Below are positions 12,560 through 25,300 of a DNA stretch of 64,000 nucleotides, in pieces. This DNA comes from Glandiceps talaboti (Eukaryota; Hemichordata; Enteropneusta; Spengelidae), in contig NC_135550.1 of assembly GCF_964340395.1 (NCBI RefSeq), forward strand, positions 20,979,676 to 21,043,675. The letters are read 5' to 3'. The translations under genes were made by a program, and so were the position numbers. The notes below the pieces were generated by a model. The model searched no databases. It was not told where the DNA came from and was given only the letters and a program-made list of their open reading frames with translations. Numbering within the stretch: the first letter of the stretch is position 1; every line of letters begins with the position of its first letter.

Positions 12560-12905
12560 CACATACCCTAACTAACCCTAGAAACTGAGGAAAAGTGAAC
12601 ACATGTAACAATACACATCCTAAATCTTAGCAACTGAAGATTAGTGACTGCACACACCCTAACTCTTAGAAACTGGAGATTAGTGGACGCAGACACCCTA
12701 ACTCTTAGAAACTGGAGATTAGTGGACGCAGACACAACCAGCACACACCCTAACCAGCCCTAGCAGCTGGGGACAAGTGGACACACACAACTACTCCACA
12801 CACCCTAACTACAGTCCCTCTATCATAGAGGGACTGTGCTCTAAATAACTGGAGATTTCTAGACACATCTAACCAGCACACACAATAACTAACCCTAACT
12901 ACTTT
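12560..12905. repeat. CCCTAA-containing minisatellite
   Basis: Imperfect units of about 45 bp combine ACACACCCTAACTCTTAGAA with a ACTGGAGATTAGTGGAC-type block. The best-kept units are at about 12600-12780. CCCTAAC is telomere-like, but it occurs once per unit and not as a run, so this is a minisatellite and not interstitial telomere DNA. Confidence 0.7.
12811..12837. repeat. 27-bp palindrome
   Basis: A perfect 13-bp inverted repeat (ACAGTCCCTCTAT and its complement) flanks a single C. It is embedded in the minisatellite. Confidence 0.9.
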
Positions 12906-13221
12906 CACATTTGATACCTTGATTGTCAAAAGTGGATATAAGCTTAGAATATGACCAGGGCAATAAATTTATGAATGAAATTAGGTGCTATGCTATAATA
13001 GGATAACATTTCCATCATGAATTCATTTCATGTTTCTAAAGACATAGTTTTTGCAGAATTGTGTGCATCATTACCAGTACTAGTAGAGATGTGGACAAGT
13101 TGTTTGTGGGTGCAATGTATCTATAATTAGTGTTAAGGTAAATAAACACTGGCAGTAATTTACTAACTGACAAAGTAACAGCAAAACAAGTAACACACAG
13201 TTGTAAATAATAACAATAATC

Positions 13222-13227
13222 TTTATT
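13222..13227 (-). terminator. Kelch gene poly(A) signal
   Basis: AATAAA on the minus strand (TTTATT on plus) lies about 500 bp past the kelch stop codon. It would give a 3' UTR from 13728 to about 13205. Confidence 0.6.
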
Positions 13228-13728
13228 TTGTACGACAAGTTAACTCTTCTAACTGATATACAGCAGTACCAATGCCAAATAAAACAAAAAACTTTTGGAG
13301 TTGTAGTGAAACCAAGTTAGGCCAGAAAAAAACATGTTCAACAGGCAACCTAGCCCCCATCACTTTAAGTAAGTGGGCCAATTTTTTTTAAATTATGAGA
13401 CAACGATGTATGAAAATGAGCTATGTAATATACTGATGGTAAAACATTTGAGTTTACATAGCAGTACTTTATTCAGTCATTTGATAGTAGACCTTTCTTT
13501 ATTTGTCTGTCTTGCAAGTGATTTCTTATCACACCAATGACTAGCTTATTCTAGTATGTTCACGTAGTGGATTACATAATTTCAAGACATTTCACTTCAA
13601 AAAAAAAATTTAGTATACAGTGCATTACATAATTTTCAAGACCTTGTTTTTATGTAATTTCCATTCAAGCAGTAACCTATCAATGTGTACAGATTTAGCA
13701 AAATGCATTTCACTGTGATATCATCATG

Positions 13729-15552
13729 CTAGGGGTAACGACGTACAATTTCAAATTCAGAATTCCGACTGATGACCTCATATGGAATTTGCAGTGCACA
13801 GCACGACGCCATGACAACTGGATATGGCGGTGGTTCCATAACTTTCCATGTCTGGCTGGACTGTTGAAACAAAAATGTTGATTTACGAATCGTCCCATTT
13901 CTTGTTTCCCCTCCACAAACAAAGGTATCACCAGTGTTATCACATATTGTTGATGCTTGACAATCCCGTTGTGAAAGACCATGTATTTTTGGTATTTCTG
14001 ACTTCTCACATTCAAAACCATTTTGGGATACAACCACATCTGTTTCCCCAAGTATGGTAATGACCATGCTATCCTGACGTTTCACCAGGATTGGTGTACC
14101 AAACTGAAAGTTACCACCATATTCAACTGTCAGTTCCTTCATGATATTCGTTACAGAAGGCGTAACCCACTCATCAGTTTGTGTGTCATAGCAGTCGATG
14201 ACGCCGTTATTTGGTAAAAACTTTCGATCCTGACTAAAGTTCACAACATGGATGTCTTTGTTGTTTAGGGTAAATGCTTGACTTCTTCGATGGATGTTGA
14301 GCGCAGTGGCTTTAGTAACCCAAGTGTTAGTTGAAGGATCATATTCCTCCATAGAGTTGACACTTCCTTCACTATCTCCCCCTATAGCATATAGTTTTCC
14401 ATTGCACACCACAGCCACACCACCTTCATGCTTGTGGTTAGTTGTTGGAATCTTGTATTCAGAATTCTCATCCCATTTATCTACCATTGGGTCATACACA
14501 TATGTGGCATCATTGCTTAATACAACCATTTTATTATCCATCACTACAGCAGGGGCCAAGCTAAACTCATGTTTATACTCTGAGGAAAAGCTCGTTTGAT
14601 CTAGTGTTACCCAACGATTTTCATTGATGATAAAACCCATGGTGAACACATTATATACATTTTCAGGGTCATATCTATCTTCTCTGTATCCTCCTGCCAA
14701 AACTATAACATCCATCAACATGCCTGACCTTGGCATACTTATCAGGTCCCCTTTACCTGGATCTGACAATACTTTGAATCGCATGGCCTTTGTCACCAAC
14801 TTTCTACATTCACTGTTGTTTTGAATCAGTGGTTCATCTTCACTACGATATAAGAGATACTGAACACTGACATGACCAAGACGAACAAGGTTGAACAATT
14901 CTGGAAACAATGCCTCTCTGTCTGTTAACTTATGGTTGGTCCATTTAATTACAAGGTCAAACACGAAGTCTTCTCTCACGGCCAGTCTTTCATTCGTCAA
15001 GAGTCTCCGAAACTGCTCAACTGGAAAGGCTAAAATCTCTTGCTCAGACACTTTCATAACTTCATAGAATCTATTTTCAATCAGCTTATTTGCAGACTTT
15101 GACAGTCTTTGGAGATGGAACATTTCTGCCACGTTTCTGAGTTTCAGACAGTTTGATACTGTCAAGTGTTTCTTCATGAATTTCTCACATATTTCTGTAA
15201 GGTCAGCTAATAGTAAATGATCAGCGCCTTTTAGAATGTCGACCACATTGTCCTGAGTCAATTCTATGTCACCTGTATAGATATAATCCAGAATTATTGC
15301 CATGGCATCAGCTGAGGTACACTCCAGTTCTACACTTCCGCACTGAGCTTCCTTCAAGTTGCTTCGGAACAGCGACTGGAAGTATGGCGAAAAAGCTGCA
15401 AGAATATTCCGATGGACTTTAAATTCTCGTCCATCAACGACCACGGCCATGTCACAATACTCGTCATCCTGTCTCTGCCTCTGAAGTTGATCTTTGAGGA
15501 TGGAAAAACGTGAAATTTGTACCACATCGTGTTTATCTGTTTCGAGCTCCAT
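13729..15552 (-). CDS. BTB-BACK-kelch protein (KLHL family)
   Basis: Kelch-like proteins usually act as substrate receptors of CUL3 ubiquitin ligases in the cytoplasm. The recognised coding region is one uninterrupted exon. From the ATG at 15552 it gives 607 aa, normal for the family. A BTB domain spans about residues 29-135 (DDEYCDMAVVVDGREFKVHR, then FSPYFQSLF and DYIYTGDI). A BACK domain spans about 145-240 (EILAFPVEQFRRLL). Kelch repeats fill the rest, several degenerate; the clearest are GKLYAIGGDSEGSVNSMEEY followed by DPSTNTW, and TFVCGGETRNG. The frame stays open upstream of this ATG to beyond 15648, where TTTTGCAG at 15645-15652 could be a splice acceptor, so a spliced 5' exon is possible. 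I chose the first in-frame ATG. I cannot assign a particular KLHL orthologue. Confidence 0.92.
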   Translation of the reverse strand: MELETDKHDVVQISRFSILKDQLQRQRQDDEYCDMAVVVDGREFKVHRNILAAFSPYFQSLFRSNLKEAQCGSVELECTSADAMAIILDYIYTGDIELTQDNVVDILKGADHLLLADLTEICEKFMKKHLTVSNCLKLRNVAEMFHLQRLSKSANKLIENRFYEVMKVSEQEILAFPVEQFRRLLTNERLAVREDFVFDLVIKWTNHKLTDREALFPELFNLVRLGHVSVQYLLYRSEDEPLIQNNSECRKLVTKAMRFKVLSDPGKGDLISMPRSGMLMDVIVLAGGYREDRYDPENVYNVFTMGFIINENRWVTLDQTSFSSEYKHEFSLAPAVVMDNKMVVLSNDATYVYDPMVDKWDENSEYKIPTTNHKHEGGVAVVCNGKLYAIGGDSEGSVNSMEEYDPSTNTWVTKATALNIHRRSQAFTLNNKDIHVVNFSQDRKFLPNNGVIDCYDTQTDEWVTPSVTNIMKELTVEYGGNFQFGTPILVKRQDSMVITILGETDVVVSQNGFECEKSEIPKIHGLSQRDCQASTICDNTGDTFVCGGETRNGTIRKSTFLFQQSSQTWKVMEPPPYPVVMASCCALQIPYEVISRNSEFEIVRRYP

Positions 15553-16271
15553 TTTCCCCAATATATTTGGCGTAGAGGGCGCTTCGTGACCTCGACCTGA
15601 CCTGGTCAGCTGGAATGTCTGGCGTATGTCCTCTGCAATTTTCTGCAAAAGCGCTTTTGAATATACATTGTAATAAATTATGCTTCTTAAAAATAAATAA
15701 AATGTATTTGCAAAATTAAAGTGTCCTTATTTCGGTTTTAGCTTTATGTTGTAATCATATTACAAAACGTTTGCACCCCTTTGGTATTAAAGCTAGTAGT
15801 AGGCCTGTTCTAAAAGCCACCATGCAGTTGACTGTTGCATGTTTAACCATAGACCATATGCTAGGACATTCATGATGAATATTAATCCTTTCCACCCAGA
15901 ATAAAAGCAAAAGAACGATTTACTTGCCCACAACCTGCTTTGAAATGTGTTTTTTGGTGCTATAATAATGTTCATGTTTGTATACGTATGTGGTGTTGAT
16001 AAATAGATTTGTTTTCAATTTTTTTGTTCTTTCTACCTATACATCCCACCAAGTTCAGACCAACCAGTGTTTGAGTGCAAGCTGTTTTTTCTTTCCCATT
16101 TTTTTACCAAAATCTGTGTGGTGTTATCAATTTCCCATCATAAGTAATGTCCCTATCAAATACCAAGGTCAGGCAGTTTACACACACATACACACATTGG
16201 CACACCAACATTTCACCAATGGCATGACTGAACCTCAGTGATGAATAAAAACAGACGATCTTACACATCTT
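15553..16271. other. Spacer between kelch gene and PTK7 3' end
   Basis: This should hold the kelch promoter and 5' UTR (minus strand). It contains a possible splice acceptor at 15645-15652 but no recognisable core promoter motif. Nothing else stands out. Confidence 0.4.
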
Positions 16272-19200
16272 GAGTTTGGTTATGTGTACACTTTATTAAA
16301 ATGAAATGAATGGACATCAATGTTGTGTGTGAAGAGCTGTAATGCCTTGTGGTCCAATAAGTTGTAACAACAAAAAGACTTTTATAATGAATCCAAAAAA
16401 TTACAACTACTGACAGTCTAGATGGGAGACTCTCTTTTTTTTCTCTCTCTACACTGTGGTCCTTATAAGACCAACATGAATCTACCTCTCTATTTACACA
16501 TTGACAGATCAACAAAACTACTGTAACTGAAAGCAGTCACAGGTTAATACTGTACACCACAATGGACAGTGTTTAAACAAATACTTGAAAGTTTACTACC
16601 CTACATCTGTACAGTGTGTGTGAGTGCCTTGTCATGCCCTTTCTTGTCAGCCCTTTGTCATGAGTTGTTGTGGCAAGGCTCATGTTATCAATGAACGCAT
16701 AGTTCTCCTCACAGCTTTCATCAAGACAGAACCTAAAATTAATTTTTGGCAAATCTGTGTTTTTTTCTTGAAATCAATGGATTGGACCATCATATGTAAA
16801 GAACTGTGAGATTAACATAACATTGACAATGCAATTACACAAAGCTGATGAAAAGAAGTGATCAATTTATCATATATCCATACCCTGTTGTCTGATTTTT
16901 AAAAGATAGTCAGTAAATATTATACTTGAGTTTTTTTGACATATTCAGTACACTTATCCATATGGTGTTTTGAATAAAGACGGATTTTACATTTTCATTT
17001 CACAAAAAAAATTTGAACAAACTAAAGCAATTTTACATTTCTTTTCAGATGCACAAAAGATTCCATTCACAAAGTACCGGTAAACAATACAGTATCTGAA
17101 AATATGGATTAATGTACCACAATTTTTTAACTTAATTTTTTTTTAACAACATCAGGATGTTTATGATGAAATTTCTGCAGTTTGCAAACATCTGGCAATA
17201 AATATATCGGTTAGGGAATGGGTATATGATGAAACTAAAACAAGACATGAATACTTTGAAACCAATACAAATGTTACAATGACCAAGTCATACATGTACA
17301 TCTACTGTGCATCATACATGTATTTTATATATACATACCTCCTCACTCCAGAAAATCTTTTATCAAAGCTTTGCGTAAAACCAGAACACCATACACTGCA
17401 CCGAATACCTCACTCTCTTTCGGATAAGAGTTTTAACAACTCTTACCAGTCCTAGAGAATTTTACACAATGCCTACTCTCCTATGCCATACAACATTCAT
17501 TGTGATGGCTGTACTATCAACATATGTGAATTAAAAAAAACCACAATCTTTATTTTCAACCTAGATTTTACATGATCTCACCTGTACTAAAATAACACAC
17601 TGGGAGGGTGTTCCAGGCATTCAGAGGTAGTGATGTAATGTGCACAGTATGTTGTTATGGTTCTAGACATGAACACTTTTCTAATCCTTTCTAACAATTA
17701 TAACCACCATGCAGTACAAAGTTGACACAACTTGGATAATTTCAGTGTTACAGTATATTGGTGTACATTCCTTTGTTCTAGATGGCCAACTTTTAAGTAG
17801 GCGTATTAATAAACAGAGATATACTTGTTACTTTTTCAATAGAACCCCTTGGTCCCATCAAAATGAAAAAAAATTCTAGTCAATATAAATTCCCCAAAAT
17901 CTCAAATACTTGTGATCAATGTTTTGATCAACTTGTATCTCTGGGAAAGAAAAAAAAATATTATTTTTTTTAAAAATCTAGTCCCATTCCTTCATGGTGA
18001 ATCTCACATAGAAAATATTAAATGTGTACTAAGGGCCTGTTATCACACAGCTGGGAAAAACAACGAACTGAATGGCAAAAAGATGGACCTGAGACTAAGA
18101 AACTCAAAATGTACGGGTAAGGTGAGAATAATATGAAAAGTAGCACGAGCTTCTATAGATGTGGAGTAAAAGTAACAGATTTTGAAAAACAGACAATTTA
18201 CAACAAAAAATTATACTCTCTGAAAGAATATTTATTTTTCTAATTTTTTCTTAAAAATCTGCCACTTTGTCGTACTATAAAACCTCTTAAAATCGTAAAT
18301 GGCTATTAAGAAATTATGGCTTCTTTTTTTCAATACTGTTTTTCATACAAAAAAAAAAACTCTTTGCATTAGAATTTTTAGCTTCACACACATTAGAATA
18401 TAGATAGTCATTTTATTTTAAGATCTTCTCTAGATTTAGTATTATTCCATGATTCCAATGGCTTGAATCAGAAAAATAATCAGCCTTTTTGTTATCTTCA
18501 AATTTTTACTAAAGAACAAAAACCATTGTATTAATTGGAGGGACAGTTTGGGAAAAAAGCTGATGATATCAAATACTGGTCTACTGCCAATGAGTTCAAA
18601 GAGAATGGCAAGAACATTAAAGATAGTTTTCATTTCCTCACAAAAAGTCCAATCAGTGACTTTTACTTGTGAGAACTTCTCAAAAATGTCTCAGTAAACT
18701 AAGTTTATTCTACAGACAAAAAAAAATATTATCTACAGATATGCTACTAAGCACAGCTTTGTCCCCTGCAGTTCTATGGATTGAACTTCAGAAGAATACT
18801 AAATTGCATAATGGCTAAACAAATTGCAGGTTTACCATGAAAAAATCAAACAGCAACACACACACATAAGATTAATATGTTATTCTTTTCCAAAGAACCA
18901 ATTTTGGACATCACTTGTACAAAATTTAATCAGAACATCACCTTCTTTTTTTTTTTTAATCTCCAATGAAAAGACAAGCAAGCACTTCACTGTCTAATGA
19001 GAAGCATACACATTAACTTAAAGTGACATCTACTGTTTTGTTTCTAACTTAACATGAGTCTTTAGACAGGAGTTTAAACAGAACACCAAGTATACTTGAA
19101 CCAACTGTACATTATAATATGTGCTACTAGCAATAGCAGAGGTGACCATCTAAAAGATACCACATGTAATATTTTAGACATCTAAATTGTTCTGGTCTAC

Positions 19201-19323
19201 CCACTACTTGACACTTTTAAAAAGGTACAGTTTCAGAATTTTGTGAAAATCTGTTATTGTAGGATTTCATGATTTTAAGAAGATACCATGATGATTCTGC
19301 TTGTTCCAACACTGCTGACAGAC
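16272..19323 (-). other. PTK7: Likely long PTK7 3' UTR
   Basis: There is no convincing coding sequence between the PTK7 stop codon (19324) and the minus-strand AATAAA at 16292-16297. The region is AT-rich with many A/T homopolymers, as in long 3' UTRs. A UTR of about 3 kb is inferred. Nearer poly(A) sites cannot be excluded. Confidence 0.45.
16292..16297 (-). terminator. Candidate distal PTK7 poly(A) signal
   Basis: A minus-strand AATAAA lies about 3 kb after the PTK7 stop. It is the last signal before the kelch gene promoter region. Confidence 0.45.
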
Positions 19324-22300
19324 CTAAATTTCACTATCTACCTTAAGCTCACCAATAGTTAAAGCAATGTCACTAAAAGACGGCCTGTCTTTTGGACTGT
19401 CTTCCCAACACCTGTGCATGAGAATTTCTAATTCTTCAGGACATGATGTTGGCCTTGCTAAACTAATCTCACCTGACACTAAACCTTTCAAAACATCTTC
19501 ATCTGCCAAGTCAGCAAATGGCATCTCTGCAAGGGAGAACACTTCCCAGATGAAGACCCCATAGGCCCATACATCACTCTTGGTGCTGTACTCCATTTCA
19601 AAAATGGCCTCTGGAGGCATCCATCGGATGGGGATCAAACTCTGGTGGTACTCGTAGTATTCTGCATTGTACATGTCTTTGGTCAGACTTAGGTTACTGA
19701 CCTTGACCTCTAGACTTGGACTGACCAGGCAATTCCTGGTGGCAAGATCCTTGTGAATAAAGCGATGATTGGAGAGGTGTTCCATCCCTAGTGCTATCTG
19801 ATTGATGATGCTGATCTTATGAGTCAGATGCAACGGTGGGGGTGAGTTCTTACCATTCTCACCACGGGTGGCCCTCAAAAACTGCTTCAAATCACCCTGT
19901 ATAAAGAGATCAAAGCGGATAGATATCAGAAGTGCACTCAGCTGTACTTTATTGAGACATTCAAATTAGAAGCCTCTTATCTCTCTAAGATATGCCTCAG
20001 GTGGTGTGCTACAGTGATGAGTACAAAAGCCAAGACAAATCTGTCATTCACAGACTGAATCTAATTTCAAAGTAGACCATGTGGAAATTCCTTGATCACA
20101 TAATCTGGTGTAATTAGGTTAAATGTGCATGCATTGTTATATTAGTAATAGCTCAACTACGTGTCTGACACCTTTAGGTGAAAAAAATCTCCACAGCGAA
20201 CTAAAAATATTGAATCTAACAACAATGTGGTGACAAAACAAATACTATGATCTGAAAATAAGTAATCAGATGCAATATCTTGGTAATTTTTGGAGTAAAT
20301 TGTGTATCTGTAATGCAAATTGTATAGTTTCCCATCATATGCTTTCAGACATATGCACACATGGGTGGTGTATGTCTGTGTCTGTGGGAATATTTCAGCT
20401 TTTATGTGTACATGTAATATATAATAATACATACAAATGTTTACAATTCTAACAAAATACATATTTTAATACCAATAACAAAACAAATACATAAATTCTT
20501 CATTTCGTAATACACAGTACTCACCCATTCCAAGTACTCAGTGATCATGTACTGGGGGTCTGCTTCCTTACACATACCCAGTAACTTAACAACGTGATCA
20601 TGTTGTAGCTTACTGAGCATATCAAGTTCCCTCTTAAACTCCACCTGTAAATCTTCATCCTTTGTCATTAAGGCCTTCACCACGACAACAGTCTCCTGCT
20701 CACCATCCCGGATACCTATTGCTTTGGCCAGGAAAACTTCACCAAACTCACCACGACCTGAAAACCAATATAATTAATCAAGTTTATTGTTTAGAATAAA
20801 TTTACTACCAACTAGTAAACAGCAGATGAGTAGCTCGCCTCAGTGTTTCAAGTTTATGATTAAACTGCATCATTTCACTTTTCTGATTAAAGTGCACAAA
20901 CTATTTATCCAATCAAATTAAACCTTCAATATTTGCTTTAAAAATGTTTTAAGTTTTCTTGCACTTGTTTCTTTTGGACAAAGAAACTCAAAGTAAAGAA
21001 ATGTTTAATACAATGACTTCATAAACATTTTGCTGACATCAGCAGTAATCACACACTACTGGTAGAAAGGCGGTCAACCATCCACTCCAGTGTGAATCTT
21101 ATCAATACATCCCATACTTTAGGTTTGAACATTTACAACTTTAATAAACGGGTACTAAGTTTTCACATTACAAGTATTTTCCTTGGCTGGGTGATCAAAG
21201 CCACAACAACTACATTATACATGTACAAATAATTAGGATCTCACCTAGCATTGTAATGGTTTGGAGATCATGTCTTGGAAACTGCAGTCTATCATAACTT
21301 CCTCTTCTCTTGTTACTCTGCAACATTGGATTCATAGCCATCTCATTTTCCAGTTTATTTCCTGGCACATCTTTGATGTCATTGAAATCTTTGTATGTCT
21401 CCTTTGGGGCTTCCCCATTTTCTTTACGAGTTGAAGCCTGACGTAGCATCTTCCTTCTCCTATTCTTACAGTATACCATTAGTCCAACCACCAGTATAAT
21501 GTAAGCAAGTGCACAACCCACAGCTATCCCCACTGTCTTCATCATCAAATTGGCCTTCTCCTTCTCCTCCATCTCCTCTGGGGCCGCTCCTCCTTAGGGA
21601 AAAGGTACATCATAATGAAAGTCTTTGTACGTCACTGAAGGACCATTTTGTTTTGCACTGACTACAGTGACTTATGATTTCCCTATAGGGCTATGATACC
21701 TCTAGGGCTATATTATTACACACATCTGTTTATCTCTCTGTCTCAAAACACTCCCCAATTCATAAACCTGGTGTCTTAGTGAACTTTAGAGATTAAGAAA
21801 GTCATGGAAGTACATATAGGCATCTTATTTTCACATTTACGAAATATACTGAATATAGACACATAAAACAAGCTACCATAACAACGAGTGAAATGGAAAT
21901 ATTCTAGATGTATCTCTGATTTTTGGTGTCTTTTCTCACATCAGCAAAAGAAATCATACATGTTTGGTAGATTTAGGAAGGTCATTGCAGGTGGTGTCAG
22001 TAACATCACCAGACTGCCTGAAACCAGCTGTTATGTAATTTACATCAATCTAGTACTTTTGACACAAATAACTCAATATGATAGCCAAATATATTCCTAT
22101 ACAAATCCATCTATTGTTCCATTAATAATTCAATAATATAAAATTGTGTTATATTTCATAATCTCTACATTTCTGATATGATTCTATCTAAAATTTCAGA
22201 GTAGAGTCTTTCAAGGCTATCATCCAATATTATTCTAATTCTATGATCATACAAACTGTTTCCATTACTTAACTCATCTTCACTAACAAGTAGGAAATGG

Positions 22301-25300
22301 TTGAAATTTGGTTCAAACATCATTCTTGAATTGGTGAAACTATTTCACTGCAAGATGTGCTTAGTCAGTATAATGCAAACTTACTTGGATTTATTATGAA
22401 TGAATCAATGAATGGAATAAAAAAATATGAATATGAATATGTCAGGTTTACAAGGTTTATACTCACTGATCACATGTAGTGTCACTTCTTTGCTATTCAG
22501 GCCAGCCTTACTGCCGGCAATACAGGTGTATCTGCCTTCATCTGCAAATCCAACCTCTTCAATGTACAGAGATCCATTGTCATAGATGGTATGTTTTTCT
22601 GGAAGGACCTTTTTATCACCAGCAGACCAGCTTATGTGTGGATGTGGATCCCCTTCAGCTTGGCAGTGAAGAATAGTTGAATAGCCTTCATAGGCATCTG
22701 TATCTTGTGGCTCAAGAGTAAAGAACGGAAACACTGAAAGAAAGAAAGAAATCAATATACATTTTATTTTATTATCATATAAATGTGTCGTGTTGATGAT
22801 TCTAAATAGGTGCACTCAGATTGTGTCATATGTGCAGTTGCTAGTTTTCTCTCCCCCTCTTGTCTACATGGGGAACTGTAAACGACAGTGTGTCCTTTTT
22901 TATACCAGTATAATTACAGCAATTCAAGAGGGTATGTATACCTTGTGAATGGGGAGTGAATGAAGCTACAATGTCTGTCTTCACAGCAAATGTGGTTTAT
23001 TGCATACTATGTTTATATAGATATCTCATTTATAAGCAAGCAAACAATCAATCTTTAGATACCATTCACACATCAACATAGTACCATTCTACACCTTAAC
23101 ATAAGTTCAACAATGCATTGATTATTGAGTACTTGCTTCATTGCATATACCCAATGTTACTTACCAACAACAGTGATAGTAACAGTGACATTGATATAAC
23201 CTTCACTGTTCCTAGCATGGCAGGTATACTCCCCTGCATCACCTTTCTGGACCAAGTTGAATGACAACATACCACTACTTTCATTTATATGAGTTGGCCA
23301 CTGGCCTATTATGGTTGTTCCCTTCTTTGTCCACCATACCCTTGGCTTATCAGCACCCCTGGCACTACACAACAGTCGGTCTTCTTGTCCCAAATTCAAA
23401 CCTTTTGACCTTGGCCTGCTGTAAAACTTCAGTGTTTCTATAGGAACAAGAAGAAAAAAAGTAAGTGTACCCTCCAATCTAGACTTATTACATCAACCAG
23501 ATGTATTCTACTATTCTAGATTTGAAACCTCTGTAGACTTCAACAACACGACATCTATGATCAAGATGTCTTTTTTTTTCCACAAATAATTCTCACTCAT
23601 ATAAGTTGAAAGGGGCTTAAATTAGTTTATTTCATATCATGCTATTTTAGTAAATATGTAACTGTCTGATTTGTTTGCAGTTCCTGGTACACTGTAGTTT
23701 ATTCATGTTCTGGTCTGGATGCAAGTTTATAGGACTCTATGTCCAGGTCAAGGTGAAACTGTTTAGTTGTGGCATGTCCATGCAAGTACCTATTACTTGG
23801 GCAGCAATCAGTTAGTTGGGTTATATCAGCTAACTGCAAACTTGGCCAGTACAAATCTAAACATTCCTTTGATGTCTGCATACACAAAGTCAGGCTCTTT
23901 TTCTCTTCATTCCAAAATCATAGCAAAAGCAAAAAATCTTGACAGAAAGTATGCGATTTTCAGGAGTCAAACATAATCATCATCTTGTGTTATTCGTTCT
24001 TTTTATGACAGACATGTGGTTGACATCCAACTATGTTTTAATTTTGTATGGCCTACCCATGGTAAGCATAACTGCTATTGAATAGCACCTCTAGGAGGCC
24101 AGAATAGCAGCATATATATATATATACATGTAATTACAATGACCTGGGTTTTTTTGTATGTGCAAGACTACATTGAGTTGTGACATCAAACAAAGTTTTA
24201 ATTTTGTATGGCCTACCCATGGTAAGCATGACTGCTAGTGGATAGCACCTCTAGGAGGCCAGAATAGCAACATATATAGTTACAATGACCTGTTTTTTGT
24301 ATGTGCAAGACTACGTTGAGTTGTGACGTCTTGTTATTCAGGTAGATATGCTGTGAGACCAATTCAACCCCATCCCATAAATTAGCTGAAAAGAGGGAAT
24401 ACCTAGACATTTCACACAACCTTTGGCATGACACTTAAATCTAGTACAACTGAGCAGTTATAACTCTAGCACAGTACACCAGGATATGAAATTTCCAGGA
24501 AAACAGATCAAGGGCAAATATAAAAAGAGAACGGCACTGCAAGAAATAAAGGTATTTTCATAAACTCTGGGTGCTGGAGATTCATTTCATGATTTCAGAT
24601 CACTAAATTTTCACTTGGCCAACAAACACCAAATTGAAATTCTTTACCACCAACTTCATCCAAGGACTTATTTTCACCTTGATATAAGCCTTTTACAGCT
24701 CTACAAACTACCTGTGGATCATTTTCAATTTTTTTATTTTGCACTTTTAGTATTTACATATATTTAACAGATAAACAAATATACAGGTAATGATGTACAC
24801 AAACTTGCTGTAAATACATGTAACACCATTGGGGTTATAAACATAACTGATAATTCACCAAAATTGTTATGTATTATCTGACAAGGAAAATTAATACTGT
24901 CAAAATCGTTCATAAAAACTTTCTATGTATGTCTGCTTCAGGAGATAGGATGGGATGGGGTGGGGTGGGGGTGCAGTTATATGCACAGGTGATGTGCCAG
25001 TTCCAGACACTTCTTAGCTTTGGAAGTGCTGACAGGTATGAATCAATAGCATATACATAGGATATGTGTCTGAAGGGTGACCCGAGTGTATATACTGCAA
25101 AATAACTCACCTTGCACCTTGAGATAGGCTGTAGCTGTATCAGCTCCTGCTGGTGTAGTTGCTATACATGTGTATTCACCATCGTCAATAAGTTGTACTG
25201 AGGGGATCTGCAGTGATCCATTGGACAAGAACTCATACCTATTACTCAAATCATTCCTATCAACATACAATCCCTGTAGAATAAATAATAATAATAGTAA

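Larger units (their letters stand above)
10340..13210. other. Convergent intergenic region
   Basis: This is the gap between the 3' ends of POLR1C (plus) and the kelch gene (minus). Apart from the three tandem repeats listed separately, I see only AT-rich single-copy-looking sequence and no convincing coding exon. Confidence 0.6.

Noticed and set aside
12560-12905. Possible interstitial telomere repeat (CCCTAA)
   Set aside because: CCCTAA occurs once per 45-bp unit and never as a tandem run.
13848-14824. Plus-strand open frames opposite the kelch gene
   Set aside because: Antisense shadows of a strongly supported coding exon.
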